Part shown: one piece after another, positions 23,001 to 34,755 of the stretch
How the letters are laid out: each line of letters opens with the position of its first letter
Position numbering within the stretch: the stretch's first letter is position 1
Source: Auanema rhodensis
Lineage: Eukaryota > Nematoda > Chromadorea > Rhabditida > Rhabditidae
Assembly (NCBI GenBank): GCA_964057225.1
Contig: OZ059897.1
Span: 6,076,001-6,140,000, forward strand
Length of the DNA: 64,000 nt
Direction: 5' to 3'
The notes under the pieces: model-generated
Told to the model about the DNA's origin: nothing
What the model saw: the letters and a program-made list of their open reading frames with translations, nothing else
Databases searched by the model: none
Made by a program: the position numbers and the translations under genes

Positions 23001-23933
23001 ATGATGATGTGGAGTTGGAGAAAAAAGTTAGACGCAAAATTAATTTGGGAGATTTGGAAAATGATGATTTGGATGAACAAGAACAAGAGCTGAAATGGAG
23101 GTATGCTATATTTATTTATTTGAGTAAGACTTCATTTCAGAGCTTTGGAACCTGATCAGTTACAGAATGTCACATTAGAGTTGTATGAACGTGGATGCTA
23201 TAGTCCATCATATTTAAATGAAACTGATAATATGCCTGGAATCGAAATTCTTGAAGAAGATGCGGATAGAGAAAATCTGTTGAGTACCCGGCAGAGAAAT
23301 CGAAAACAAACAGGAAGCAGTGTTCCAAACCTTGCTGAAGCTAATTTAATGGCTATTGCTCGACAAGGCATGGGTAAAGATGAATCAACGTTCTCAGTTG
23401 AACAACCTATCGATACACAGGTATTACATTTTTTTTGTTTCATCTTATAATGCTATTTTAGACATTACTTTGGTCTGATAAATATCGGCCCAGGAAGCCA
23501 ACATATCTCAATAGAGTTCAAACTGGCTTTGACTGGAATAAATATAATCAAACTCATTATGATATGGATAACCCACCACCTAAGATTGTTCAAGGATATA
23601 AGTTTAATGTATGTTTTCCAATTAGTTATTGAAGCTTCTCATATTTGATTCAGATTTTCTATCCCGATATATTGGACAAAAAGGAAACACCTTCTTTCTC
23701 AGTTACTCCATGTGATGATAAAGACTTCGCTGTCATTCGTTTCAAATCCGGTCCTCCTTATGAAGATATCGCTTTTAAGTAAGATATATTCAAAGTCCAT
23801 TTCATAAGTCAATTTTTCCAGAGTGGTTAATCGGGAATGGGAAGTGAGTCATAAAAACGGCTATAAGTGTCAATTTCAAAACGATGTATTCCAACTTTGG
23901 TTCCAATTCAAAAAATATCGGTACAGAAGATAG
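20036..23933 (+). CDS. cacn-1: cactin
   Basis: Conserved nuclear protein associated with the spliceosome and gene expression. The start MGKHDKRRRSRSRSREKK opens an Arg/Ser and Lys-rich N-terminus typical of cactins. A middle helical region includes LPQTLSYTNMNNPFND, FVWGKKLE and the cactin-mid block with RAKPIDLLSRYI. The C-terminus matches the most conserved cactin domain: KYRPRKPTYLNRVQTGFDWN, NQTHYDMDNPPPKIVQGYKF, NIFYPDI, KSGPPYEDIAFK, VNREWE and a final KKYRYRR followed by TAG at 23931. About 11 exons. One intron (about 21211-22646) is 1.4 kb, far longer than its neighbours, and contains a gene on the other strand. Next gene in the same direction starts 199 bases after the stop. Confidence 0.97.
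21293..22565 (-). CDS. casein-kinase-1-like pseudokinase, nested in a cactin intron
   Basis: The ATG at 22565 (MALVNTEQEF) and stop at 21293 (ending DPDELPR) define about 310 residues over roughly seven exons with 40-50 nt introns. Kinase-fold landmarks of the CK1 / TTBK-like group are visible: GPTYLAV and LLLRIGKK in the N-lobe, FREGPTLPECF around the hinge, then GTAAQLSKDILKILKTVHEH. The catalytic loop reads YLLCNVNPECFHF where an active CK1 has HRDxKPxNF, so the catalytic Asp is Asn. The DFG position reads ADCS. The N-lobe lysine appears replaced by Arg. It is therefore predicted inactive. The C-lobe includes GSLDYMPVAYKE and ELQAFFYL (APE/helix-F region), PWQGLPA, and LPKQYGAIF. Nematodes have a greatly expanded CK1 family, often germline-expressed. 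The exon 2-3 donor is the least certain join. It may still act as a scaffold. Confidence 0.75.
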
Positions 23934-24026
23934 TTTTTGTATTGTTTGTATGTTAGTTGTTCTGAGAACTATGTTACTATTAAATTATTGATTGATCTGT
24001 TGTTGAAGTTATTGCTCAACTTTATA

Positions 24027-24032
24027 AATAAA
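24027..24032 (+). terminator. poly(A) signal of cactin
   Basis: AATAAA 94 nt after the cactin stop and about 100 nt before the ALG3 start codon. This is the spacing expected of an intercistronic region in a nematode operon. Confidence 0.6.
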
Positions 24033-24132
24033 TATATTAAACTAAAAATGTTTCTATAATGCAAACGGTAACAACCTGTAATAACTATACTAAACTGAGT
24101 TAATATTTAGGATATAACCAAGCAATCTTCAG

Positions 24133-25825
24133 ATGACGTTCTTGGAGCGACTTTTGTCGTTCTTTTTCACAGTTAACTCAAAGGGGTTTCTCTTTGTCGC
24201 TACTGTACTTTTGGTACTCGATTCTTTCATAACATTTTTCATCATTAAAAAAGTCCCTTGTAAGCTTTTGTACAGTTTGTTTATTCTATTATATTTTATA
24301 TTTTCTTAGATACTGAAATTGACTGGTCAACATATATGCAACAAGTAGAATGTTTCACTAAAAAGAAAATTTCGAATTATTCTTTAATTGAAGGCGATAC
24401 TGGTCCAGTTGTGTACGTCTGTTTTTTAACATTAAGCTTCATTTCTTTATTTTAGTTATCCTGCCGGACATTTGTATGTCTACCAAATTCTCTATGTTTT
24501 AACAAACGGAGGGAAAAATATTTTGGTTGGCCAATATATTTTTATGGTTATATATATTTTGAACTTGTGCCTAGTGTTTAGAATGTATTTCAAATCAAAT
24601 AAGGTATATCATCTTATGATAAACTTAGCTCAACAATAACTCTGTATATTTAGATACCGCCATTTGTTTTACCGTTATTAGTATGTACTGGGTATCGAAT
24701 TCATTCAATTTTTGTGCTGAGATTATTTAATGATCCTATTGCTATGTTTTTCTTCTACATATCCGCCAACTTATTCATTTCCCATCAATGGGTTCTAGGA
24801 TGTATCATGTACAGGTAATATAATGAAATTTCAAAGTGTCCATTGACCATTGGCATGAGAAGCAAGCAATTGTTGGGTACTTTTCAGTTTTGCTGTTTCA
24901 ATTAAGATGAACGTTTTACTGTTTGCTCCGGCTCTCTTTTTTGTTTTATTGCTAAACATAGGAATGCTGAGAACCTTTATTAATCTTCTAGTTTGTGCTT
25001 TTATTCAAGTTAGTTGGAACTTATTTTTATAACTATAATCTTATATATTTAGCTATTCATGGGACAACGTTTCTTGTTCTACGATCCAGTATCTTACATA
25101 AAAAGATCATTTGATTTGGGCCGTGTTTTTCTTTTCAAATGGACTGTTAACTGGAGATTTTTACCAGAAGAAGTAAGAAGTTTAAAATATGTTAATACAT
25201 TTTTGTTCCTTCAGGTATTCCTGGACAAAAGACTTCATCTGTTCCTACTATTTCTTCATATAGCTGTTCTCTTCATATTCGGCTATCATATGTGGTTCAG
25301 GTATCCACTTCGATTTTTTTTGTTTATTGAACTTTTTAATATACAGATCTCACGGTGGCCTGAGAGCTAGTTTGATTGAATTAAGCCATGGAATTCGTAC
25401 TAGAACAGGCGTTGCTGGTATTCCGCATAAGCTTCGAAAAATTTATAATTTTTATTTCTTAGAAACTATGTTTGCCTTGTTCACTGCTAATTTTATTGGA
25501 ATTATGTTCTCCCGTTCACTACATTACCAGTTCTACAGTTGGTATTTCCACCAACTTCCATTCCTGCTCTTCTGGAATTCTTCCCATTTTGACGGATCGA
25601 AAGTTAACCTAATGAGTATATTTTTGAAGTGAGTAACATCGTGTTTATCTGTTAATTGTATTAAACTTCAGAGTATCCATCCTAATTGGAATTGAATTCT
25701 GTTGGAATGTATATCCTTCAACTGCTTTATCATCAGCTTTATTGCATTTTTACCACTTCAGTATTTTAGGTTACCTTATAGTCACAAGAATTGAGCGTCA
25801 TAAGAGAAAACTTAAAGCCACTTAG
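24133..25825 (+). CDS. alg3: ALG3, dolichyl-P-mannose:Man5GlcNAc2-PP-dolichol alpha-1,3-mannosyltransferase
   Basis: Adds the sixth mannose, the first on the lumenal side, to the lipid-linked oligosaccharide in the ER, using dolichyl-phosphate mannose. The protein is about 420 residues and strongly hydrophobic with around ten or more membrane segments. Family landmarks: [12 protein letters not shown], the signature [88 protein letters not shown] and [19 protein letters not shown] near the end. The C-terminus is short and basic ([12 protein letters not shown]). About nine exons with short introns. It starts 199 bases after cactin and 100 bases after its poly(A) signal, suggesting SL2-type processing from a shared transcript. 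Confidence 0.96.
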
Positions 25826-26178
25826 ATGCAAAACATTCCGTTTTTTTTTGAGGAAAAGGGGTTTTTTAGTTTTATGCCATTGTTTCACTACTTTTTGCTT
25901 CGGTTGTTACTTGAGATTCTGTTGATGCCTTATTTAGCTTTATAGATTAGTCATTCTTTCAAATCATTTTTACTGTATTTATGCAGTTTATTTATTAGCT
26001 CATAGACATGTTGTTATATAATCTTACTGTAAATTCGCTTTTTTAATTGGAGTTGTATATGGGATCATTATAAGCTATAAAAATATTAAATTATATGGTT
26101 TGAACATTTCAATTGGATACGCCATGTTTGAACAATTCAATACTTTTTCTTCAATAATATTAACAAATAGTTATAATC
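25826..26178. other. gap between ALG3 and NDUFAF5
   Basis: 353 bases of AT-rich DNA holding the ALG3 3' UTR. No gene is seen. CTAG and CACAG acceptor-like sites at about 26193-26202, just inside the predicted start of the next gene, allow an alternative downstream start at the second in-frame ATG. Confidence 0.45.
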
Positions 26179-27584
26179 ATGTTGCTTTATCTAGGCACAG
26201 GTTACATGCGTAGATTTCTCAGATGCCTTCCATCTACCAGCTCACTCCGAGCATTTTCTGCGGAATCTTCGAAGGTTGAGCTTCCGGAACATATGAAGGT
26301 ATTTCAGATGAAGTTCCGTGAAATGGGATACAACAATAACATAGGTATTCGATAGAAATGTTAAAAGGAAACAACGTGATTGGTCATTTTCCCAAAAAGA
26401 CTTTGAAGCGGCTCAGTACCTCAAAGAGGAAGTTGGTTGGCGTGTGGCAGATAAAGTGAACTTCATACAGTTTCTTCAATTTCACTAATTTGTCTTTTTA
26501 GGTTTTTGATTTAACGAAGTTTAATGAATTAGCCTTAGATATTGGTTGCGGCATAGGCCATATTGCTCCTCATATGATTAAAGAGAATGTTGGCAAGCTT
26601 ATTCAATGTGATTTCAGTAAAACATTAGTTGAAAATAGTAAAGGCTGTGAGGACCCTGATGTCCGTTGTGCTATTATTTTTCTTGTGAAAATTTCTTGAT
26701 ATTCTAGGTGATTATTGAAAGAGTTCACTGTGATGAAGAACGATTAGAACCATTTGAAAAAGATCAATTCGATTTACTTCTTTCATCTCTTTCAGCCCAC
26801 TGGATAAATGATTTACCAGGATGGTATAATTCTTCAGATTTTGAACTTCGATTAAGAAAAAATCTTCAGGTTTAGAAGATGTTACGAGATTTTAAAACCA
26901 GACGGTGCTTTTATTGGAACAATGATGTCTGAAGATACACTTTATGAACTTCGCTGTTCTTTACAACTTGCGGAGGTTACTCGATAGACCGATTAGCCAT
27001 CTAATCTTCAATTTTAGATGGAACGTATTGGTGGTGTAGGTTCGCACGTGTCTCCATATGTCAAAGCTCAAGACATTGGTGGATTATTAGCCAAAGCTGG
27101 TTTTGACATGATAACCTTAGATTCAGATGAAATTGAAGTAATTACAGTGAGGACATTCCAATACATTATATCAATTTAAGGTTGGATATCCCAATATGTT
27201 CGCTCTCTTATACGATTTACAACTAATGGGAGAATCCAACTGTACTTATCGTAGGAGTCCTACTGTTCGACGAGATGTCTTGATCGCAGCCGATTCCATT
27301 TATAGAGTAAGATTAGCTGTATTTGTAAACTTTTGAAAGTCATTTTAGGCTATGTATGCAAAAGATGAAAAATACCCCGCAACCTTCAGACTTGTGTCCT
27401 ATATTGGATGGAAACCTGGCCCATTGATGCCAAAACCAGCTAAGAGAGGTTCCCAAAATGTATCATTTAAGGTATACGTTGATCTATTAACCATATATAT
27501 TCAATATTACATCTCTAGGATCTTGGAAAATTGGTGGAAAATCCCGAATTATTGAAAAGCTTATCAAAGAAACAAGACGAATAG
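26179..27584 (+). CDS. NDUFAF5: NDUFAF5, complex I assembly factor, methyltransferase fold
   Basis: Mitochondrial matrix assembly factor of respiratory complex I; the family hydroxylates an arginine of the NDUFS7 subunit. The start is a presequence-like [19 protein letters not shown], with a second in-frame Met (MRRFLRCLP) nine residues on. Then [14 protein letters not shown] (the conserved family entry), a class I methyltransferase motif [101 protein letters not shown], and the C-terminal [14 protein letters not shown]. Eight or nine exons join cleanly. It is third in a same-strand run after cactin and ALG3. About 340 residues, a normal family length. Confidence 0.95.
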
Positions 27585-27857
27585 ATTCTAATATTTATTA
27601 TTTAGATAGAGAAGTATATTATAAATTCTTATAATGAATTGGCTTATTGCAATGATATCCTGAGTTTTACCCGTATTAACTAGTTACAATAAGGTCCCGT
27701 CTTACCGTATCAACATTCAACAATATGCAATATAAGAACTGAAAGGGATTAATGAGCGAGTCGAACATGGAAATTACCGGAAAGGTGCAAAAGAAAACAA
27801 GCGGGCTTAAATAAATTATTAAATAGTATCAAAAAATTATGACACAGGAGAGACTGA

Positions 27858-30800
27858 TTATACAAGCAATCCGCTTCCATTTATTACTGCAACGTTGGGT
27901 CCCGCATCATTTTCCTTCTCAGAAGCGGTGAGATGGAACTCATTTGGAGCATGATAGTGACCGACAACTTGAGCATTGGTCGAATTTTGAACCTAGAATT
28001 TTACAATTAAGAAGGATGCCTATCATGAAGCATTCTACCTGGAACGAACTACGATATTTAGGTTGGTTGGACAATGAATGGGTCAATCGAATGCCAGGAG
28101 AAAGCGAATAATCCTTTTGTTGCGAAAGTCGAATACCCGGTGAGCTGACCTCATTTTCCCTATTATTGTCTCCGCCTGATGAAGAACTCTGAAAAAAAAT
28201 TTTTGTTCAATTCTGTATAAAAAAGTGATACCAATAGCTTGGTTTTCCAAGGATCCATGCGAGCAGGTGGTGGTGGCCATTGCGGTTCACATGCAGAACC
28301 GGGAATACTCGAATCCGAACTATTTGTATCATGGTATGGTGAACATAGAACAGGTGCATCAATAGAAGGTACAGAATCCTGAAACTAGAATTATAACTAC
28401 ATCATTACGCCGTTATATGAAAAGATCAATTGAATATGTGAGTTGCACAATATAAGACCTCAATTTTTTAGATTTCACTATCGTATATGACAATGAGGAC
28501 AATTTGAGGGTCATAGCGCGCAATTGGGATAAGTAAGCCCAAACGAATAAGTCTATCTTACCGCATTATACGGCTAAGCTAGAACAGATCGAAAGTAAAT
28601 CGGAAAATTGGAGAAACGATTAGGAAAAAGAATAACTAAAAGAACTACCTGACTAGCATTCCGTTGTTTGCTCTCTAGACGAATTCGTCTATCTGACTGT
28701 CGAGAATGAGGAACATAATTATTGACCTCGCGAATCTTCTCGTAAGTTGCAACATCGACAGGAGATTCCTAAGAAAGAAAAAATAATCAAACACACAACT
28801 GCTAGTTACAACCTTTTCGATACTCGTGTATCCCATCGCTGAGTCCAACTGTTGTTCGTCATCATCGGCAACATGCTCACGAACTCTAAGAAGAGTTCCA
28901 CCACGTTTAGGATCAAAACTTATTAAAGACGTTAGATTGCCACTAGGCGTTCTAGCTAAGCCTCCTTGGTCAGGAATCAAATCTAAGGCAGATGATCCTT
29001 CCTGAAATAGACCTCGTTGTAATTATTTTTGTGATTGAATAATTACCTCATGAACGGTAGCACGACGTTTTTGTTGTGTTGATTTTTTAAATCTTCCGCT
29101 TGATTTGCCAGAAGGCAAGCTTGCGGCATTATCGTCGGTAAGCGCTCGTGTTTTATTCAACTTAGAATAAAAATCATGACTTCCAGAAGACAGATCTTGT
29201 TCATCTTCTGTTTGTTGGTACTGCAAAGAAATAGTAATTACAGAACGTAATGAGTGTATCCATGAAAAATTACAAAGGAAGGGGCAAAAGAGACTTTTCG
29301 GACTTTTCACATATAAAACAAAGGAATATGAAAATAAGCGACAAAATATTTTTTCGCTACCTGGGCTTCAGAATATAGGAGAGGAAAACACTGTAATTAT
29401 GTAGATGATATAAGGATGTTCAAACTGTTCACGTAAATTACGTGAGACTATTATTTTTATTGAAAAAGAACGGTTGAACGGTCAGTGTTTTAGCATACCA
29501 AGAAAAAATATTAACTTACCAAAGAGTTAGGTCTCATTTTATTTCTTTTCATTTTATTATTTCGATCGTAGGTGGGTAAAGGCGGAAGAGCGTCATGACT
29601 AACAATATCAGATTGAGTTACATTTTCAAACGAGGAGTTCATATAGCCACTGCTGTAATTTCATAAATTATTAAAAAATAGAAACTCATAACTATGTGAT
29701 TTGGCTGTGGGTTAGCCAGTAAAAAAGGATAAACTGAGGAGACTGCTCAAAAACTAAAAAATCCCATCATGCGTGACAAGAACCATAAATATAAACAACC
29801 ACCCTAACCACCCAGTCATGCTAAACCGTCCGAAAAAACCAAAAGATGCTCAAAAGGCTACAAGCAAGAGCCAATTCTCTTTTAAGCCCAACCAAATATT
29901 AGTTATCTTTCATATAAGAAAGTCGTGAATTCAATGTGCAACGAAATAATCTAAGGCCGCCCACTCTGTCTGCCAACCTGACGTCGTTGACCGAACTCTG
30001 TGCAGTTGTTGGTGCTTTCACAACAGGTAACGCTGAATTTCCTCGTTTAATATCTGCATATATAGTACTTGGAGGTGGAACCAACGAAGGCACCATCTTT
30101 GTTTTTCTATAAACGAAATAATTAGTCTTGTTTATACAGTTGAACCTACTTTTTCTCGCAGAAAATTACAAGAGCAAGAACAAAGCTCAAAAAGGCTAAT
30201 ACAACATGAATAACTGCTTGGGCAGCTTCAATTTGATAGTATGGGATTGGACATGACGTCTGTACCCATCGAGATCTTCAAATATAATGTTTAAAAAAAA
30301 GTAAAGAAAAAACAACCTATGAAGATCAAACTGTGATTCACAACCAGGGGTATAACGAAGAAAAAATGAAAAAGAGTACGGCAGTCCAGCTGACAGTACT
30401 GACTTCGAGCGATCGCCAAAAATGCCGATGTACCTACAAATAAAAATTAACCATTTAAAAAAATAGAAGACATACCAAAGAAATATCAATACATTCTGTG
30501 CTATGCTGATTATATTAGAAATAGCTAAGGCCGCTATTAACGGTGGACGCCGCTGCATAACCCCAAATAGACCTGTCAAACAGCATACAATCTGAAAATT
30601 CAAAACGTAACTACTCTCCGATGGTCCAATTATACTACTGAATTTTTGCTCATTCTGATTTCCAGTTTCTTTTCTATAAGCTCTACATCAAACATCAATG
30701 ATACTCATATTTTAGAGCTGGACACTGACCACTCAGACATTCGTTTTAAAATCAGCTAGTCAGATGATCGTATTTCAGTCAACTGGCTATCTGGAGCTCT

Positions 30801-33800
30801 TGAGTTTAAGCAGGCCGATCCGTGCGTGAAGGGACAAAGCTCACACTCGAGCATTTGTTTTCGAACAAGAAGAAATACTTTCTTTTTTAAGTTTAAATAG
30901 ATATCACAACGGGAGCGGTAGGTCAATAAGAGCGTTAAGGACATTTGCGATGGAATATTTTCACGCATTCGTTTAAGAACAACACCTTGAAATGCGAAAT
31001 GAGAATATACCACAGGATAATACAATAGTCCCAATACTTCGCTTGGTTGAAATCATGCAACACCGATTTCCGTACAGGAATGAAATTCTTGCTGTCGAAT
31101 CAATGACGAACTTTTAACCTGTCAAAGCACCTACGACTGTAGGACACTCGCTCGACCTACTTTTTAATTTCTCGCCTATAGTTTTTTATGTCACGTTCAG
31201 ACAATCATAATGAACATATCAGACTAATATCATGAGTGAAATGAAACCAAATATATCTTTGGATATCGTTAACACAGGAGTAGTAAATGAAAGTTAAAAA
31301 GAAAGATTGTGACCTAAAATTGGCAGTTGATCTAATTGCAACGTGAATTAAATCTTACAAAGCTTTTCAGGCAATATTGCCAGCCTGATATATGTCTATT
31401 CTTTATTAGCCATGTAACTATATAACTAGATGTCTACAAGTTGTACGAACATTTCGATTTCACACAAATTTGCAAAACCAACTTGTAGAAATGAGAACTG
31501 AGAATAACTTTGAAAGAAAAAACAGGAACATCAGCTGGACTTCTCCTTTCTTTATTCATACGCAGTCATAATGCATAGCTCAACTAACTTTTAAAAAAAC
31601 CGGCTATTGTAAGTTGGGCAAATCTCAAAGACAAAATTCAACCAGTAGTACTAATGCTACCTTGATCAGTTAGCTATGACAACTGAGCAATTGATCAATG
31701 TTATTAACGTCAGAGACTCAGAGACCAAGGAACAGCCATTCGAGTGATTAGTTTTGAGCAAATAAGGTTGCAAAGATGCGTTTCCTCCTTACTTATAGAA
31801 TCTCTCCCACATCATCTTAAAGAAAAATGAATATATGTATTTATATACATATAAAGCATCAACGCAGACGGAAACTTTAGAAACACGACAAAGCCTCAGA
31901 TATTCTCCTATCTTTCCCGCAAACAGAGAGTTCCTTTCGCATTGATTTCGTAAACACTGCATTGACATAGTATTGTCCTCTTCGAATTGCTATTGACCAG
32001 CTCCAAGTTTGAGCTTGAAAGCTTGTCATCTAAGAAATGCTAACCAAATTGAAAAGAATATTCCGGATTGCTTTTCAATCAAACAAAAATTGAAACATTG
32101 TTTACATAATTGATCAAGGCAAACCAAAAAGACAGATGTTCGGATAGATCTGGAATACTTAAACTTATTGGAAAGATGTGAAGTGATATAAATCGCGGTG
32201 ACTTATTATACGTTTCATAATTTGAGAGTATATAACGAAAACTAAAAATTTTTCGAGAACAAGGTTGTACCTTATATCTACATGTTTATGCTTCTACAAA
32301 AAGCATTCTTTGGTCCTACTGACTAATCAATATTAGTGAACCTTCTTTGTCATAGTATCTCTACTGAAGCTCTAACCATTTGCTACATATGGATAGAGAT
32401 ATCTCATCGTATAAGTAGCCCTTGCTTGGTTACCCTATAACCTCAACGAGGACACCTGACAAATAATCCAACGTTGTCTGTCAGAAACAGACAGAGAAAG
32501 CAAGAGCTCCGTATATATGATAGAATTGAGAGATAGGAGAGAAAAGGAGGAGAAAGACTATAGGTAGACATAAAAGAGCTGGCTACTATGTGGTCAATAC
32601 AAATGAAAAGAACGTAGCATCTATACAACTAGAAATAGGACCATAATTAGCATATGAGGATGACGAATGTTAGAAGAATTATGACACTGCCCTTTTCATC
32701 CCTCTACTTTGACTTAATCGTGTCTTATACCATTTCAAGTGCAATACCAACTTTCTCTGAGAAGTTACATTGATGAACACAATTGTTCATTTCCGAAATT
32801 TAGATGTATTTCCCATGTATATTGACGAGTTTTCTGACTCAGAATGTCGTACACACCAATATAATATTTTCTCAGTACTGGATCAAAATTTGACGAAAAC
32901 ATTCGGAGCAAGAACTTGCCAGATACAAAAGTAAAAATCTACTTCATTGGTAGACTAGAAAAACTACCAGGATTATGAAGCAACGTTGGTTATCATTTCA
33001 GACATTTTTGAGCTAGTTTTGAGTGCTGCTCTAACAAACATTATTCAAGATGAAGAAAGCAAAGGGAACAAACAGAAGTCGTAAAAGGAAATAGAATTAG
33101 AGGCCTCCATAACTACTCGCCTATTGTGTGAAATCGTGTCGAATATACTACTAATCAGAACTTAAAACAGCCGTATCGCTTAATTATAAATCAAGATTGA
33201 ACATCATTAATAAAATGGCGATGTTCAATGGAAATGAATAAAATTTTGGTATCAGTTAGGTAAAAAGAACAATAAAATCAGAATAAATCGAAGTATGAAC
33301 ACCAGATAAAATAAAATAAAATTATCACCTGAAGCAAGTTAAAGCCAACCGAAATCCATAGCCTGCCGATTAAATCAAAGACTTGTCTACATATAGTGAA
33401 TATAAGCCAAATGGATAGAATGGCAATCAGCCAGTTACGAACAGTCATAGCCGAACTCTTTGTTTTCATAAGCTGACGATTGTTCCCATTACGGATCACT
33501 AGCCTAAAAAAACTAATTTGAATAGAAGAAACATGTTTCACGATAAAGTTTAAAAAAAAACAACAAAAGATTGCGAGCTGTTCAATTGAGTATAACCAAT
33601 AGAATGATAATAATGGGTGTCTGATACTAAACTATGAATTCCTGTTACGGAAAAGAGTAGTGACTTTGAAAAAATAAATGATTTTATGTGGCAATGTTAA
33701 CAGAAATCGTCCAGTTTGAAAGGCCAGAATAGGAGAAAAATCGATGAAAAATGATAACGATATGACAACTAATATCACGCAACACATTCCAGGGTAGATT

Positions 33801-34755
33801 CTATAATAAAACTGTATATAACAATAAATATGTGGACGACGACACAGGATCATCAAGTTAATAATCGATGTCGTAACATATAATGAGTACGGGTGGAGAA
33901 GATGGGGGGTCCATACTGAGAGTTCTTCTTATCAGTATGGCTGGGAGATGTCCTCTCTCATTTCTTCCGTAAGGTGAACCAGCAACAAATGGTCAGTGTA
34001 CAGGCTTTACTTATCGTTAATCCTATTAAGAAACGAATGGCTACAGTCGCATTCCGTTCTATACCGACCGGGAAACGTATAAGAAGAATATAATAAATTA
34101 TTATAAATAAAATAAAATAATAAAAGTAACTTTAAAAGGTATGTTCATAATATGAAGGCTATTCAATGTCTCCTCGTTCCTATACGTGTCGAAGCGAAGG
34201 AAACAGCACAGGTGAAGGCAAGTGGCTGAGATCTCCCTCTGCCTCTAAGCTCCTCCCACCCTAGTGTCAGTCGCAGATCGGAAAAGAATAAGTGGACGAT
34301 GGGGATAGGTAAGCAAAAGATAAACAAAGAAGGGTGAGAAGCCAAAACGAACAGCAATTAAGGACTTCGCTTCATAATATAAATTCTTAGCAGATGATCT
34401 ACAAATGGCACCGTATTGGACCGGAATGGCTAAATAAACAAAGTAGCTCCAAGAACAGATTGCATTAACCAATAATGAAAACAGCGTAAATAAACAATTT
34501 TTCAACTATATGAGGTGAAAATCAGAACGCAAGCTAACCTTTGGGGTCGCAAAATACTATTGTAGTTTGAACTCGACATTGATGAGATTGTGGAGCACTT
34601 AAGTTTTATATTCGGTCTATTTTCATAATCCTAAATTAATGAAAATAACATGCCAAACAACATAAAGATCATTTATATGAATATCTTCCAACCTTCTCGG
34701 CTTCCCAAACCATGTAATCTTCATCGTAATATTCTTTTTCTCTGTACGGATACAT
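27858..34755 (-). CDS. NKAIN-family membrane protein (Na,K-ATPase beta-subunit interacting) with long N- and C-terminal tails
   Basis: NKAIN proteins are four-segment membrane proteins that bind the sodium-pump beta subunit. The family core is assembled from: exon 33503-33329 (TM1, ICRQVFDLIGRLWISVGFN, the most conserved NKAIN block), exon from about 30597 (IVCCLTGLFGVMQRRPPLI then the AALAISN segment), a Gly/Phe-rich loop, HRSRWVQTSCPIPYYQIE and TM4 ending FCEKK. Upstream exons 34755-34693 (MYPYREKEYYDEDYMVWEAE) and 34630-34539 (DYENRPNIKL...) join in phase to the TM1 exon, giving a charged N-terminal extension of about 65 residues not found in vertebrate NKAINs. Downstream exons to 27858 add a cytoplasmic tail of roughly 400 residues rich in Ser, Pro and charge. 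The intron 33328-30598 is 2.7 kb. Another ORF-like block at 35810-35760 has good splice borders but does not fit the phase. Translation could instead start at the internal MKTKSS (33469). Confidence 0.85.
29429..29445. repeat. inverted TCACGTAA/TTACGTGA in an NKAIN intron
   Basis: Arms of eight bases, exact reverse complements, separated by one A. It resembles the TTCACGTGA elements seen elsewhere in the window. Confidence 0.7.
30598..33328. other. large intron of the NKAIN gene
   Basis: 2.7 kb between the TM1 exon and the next coding exon, more than 50 times the usual intron length here. It contains short random frames and no exon I can join. Such a large intron in a gene with otherwise short introns may hold regulatory elements or alternative promoters. 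Confidence 0.6.
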
